Position numbers and translations under genes: made by a program. The notes below the pieces were generated by a model that saw nothing but the letters and a program-made list of their open reading frames with translations, was not told the DNA's origin and did not search any database. A DNA stretch of 43,823 nt from Bacteroidota bacterium (GTDB lineage Bacteria; Bacteroidota; Bacteroidia; Bacteroidales; JAAUTT01), in contig JAIFLU010000109.1 of the NCBI GenBank assembly GCA_020048915.1, forward strand, positions 7,356 through 51,178. Direction: 5' to 3'. Below, in pieces: positions 43,811 through 43,823 of the stretch (positions are counted from its first letter, which is position 1; each line of letters begins with the position of its first letter).

Positions 43811-43823
43811 CAACCGCTATGCG
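43811..43823. repeat. Truncated REP-like hairpin at the window edge
   Basis: CAACCGC-TAT-GCG at the last 13 bases is the first part of a hairpin that would close as GCGGTTG beyond the edge. Its left arm equals the arm type of 43324-43330, with G for A, suggesting a REP unit just upstream of the transposase start. Incomplete, so tentative. Confidence 0.5.

Noticed and set aside
43256..43823. Complete IS200/IS605 insertion sequence
   Set aside because: No tnpB and no defined left and right ends; the flanking hairpins also occur 2.7 kb away without a transposase, which fits REP units better.

Overview
The window looks like a chromosomal segment from a Bacteroidota bacterium, probably Bacteroidales/Marinilabiliales-like; no species is claimed. 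It is AT-rich. The evidence is family content: a TonB-dependent receptor with STN and carboxypeptidase-regulatory-like domains, a DUF4249 lipoprotein, DUF3857 transglutaminase-like proteins, a DUF5723 barrel protein and a SecA with a long N-terminal insertion. Shine-Dalgarno sequences are not evident, and several genes are preceded by candidate TAnnTTTG-type -7 elements. No rRNA, tRNA, CRISPR array or prophage was seen.

Layout. 1-2527: 5' part of secA (minus), cut by the window edge. 2706-4881: ECF sigma factor, small membrane protein (possible anti-sigma) and an unusual lipoprotein. 4982-8770: two DUF3857 paralogues. 9031-12156: SRPBCC protein, TolB-like propeller protein and two small coiled-coil membrane proteins. 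12354-13088: YafK-type L,D-transpeptidase. 13231-18270: five-gene heterodisulfide-reductase-like operon. 18276-24865: four-gene TonB receptor/DUF4249/MG2 operon (minus). 25037-29943: sbcC, sbcD and a DnaQ-like exonuclease (minus). 30564-30755: cold-shock protein. 31016-34865: lipoprotein, DUF5723 barrel and tRNA-dihydrouridine synthase. 35163-39194: DUF423 protein, topoisomerase III and DUF4184 protein. 39213-43214: serine hydrolase, outer-membrane barrel and GT4 glycosyltransferase. 43347-43793: solitary HUH/Y1 transposase.

Three parts stand out. First, the right end carries REP-like bipartite palindromes: a short hairpin with a GRA triloop, a conserved spacer TTAAATATGAATAR, then a second hairpin. 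Units occur at 40557-40737, at 43256-43340 and, truncated, at 43811-43823. The last two flank the Y1 transposase, so this resembles a REP/RAYT system. Stem bases differ between units but stay complementary. Second, the Hdr-like operon combines HdrC, HdrB, a short HdrA, a second HdrC and a fused cytochrome b/CCG membrane subunit similar to DsrM plus DsrK. It suggests a quinone-linked thiol/disulfide-type redox complex whose substrate cannot be told from sequence. Third, intergenic DNA from 30 kb onward holds several dispersed repeat types: two copies of a degenerate repeat about 180 bp long around an AAATCGCCGGCGATTT palindrome, a related CACGGAG-type repeat, a set of concentric AATAAGGT inverted repeats, and a patch of GAGTTACGAG-like low-complexity DNA with CGATAGCTATCG palindromes.

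The genes otherwise cover protein export (secA), envelope building and uptake (L,D-transpeptidase, TonB operon, barrels), DNA repair and topology (sbcCD, topB, exonuclease), RNA modification (dus) and surface glycan synthesis (GT4).
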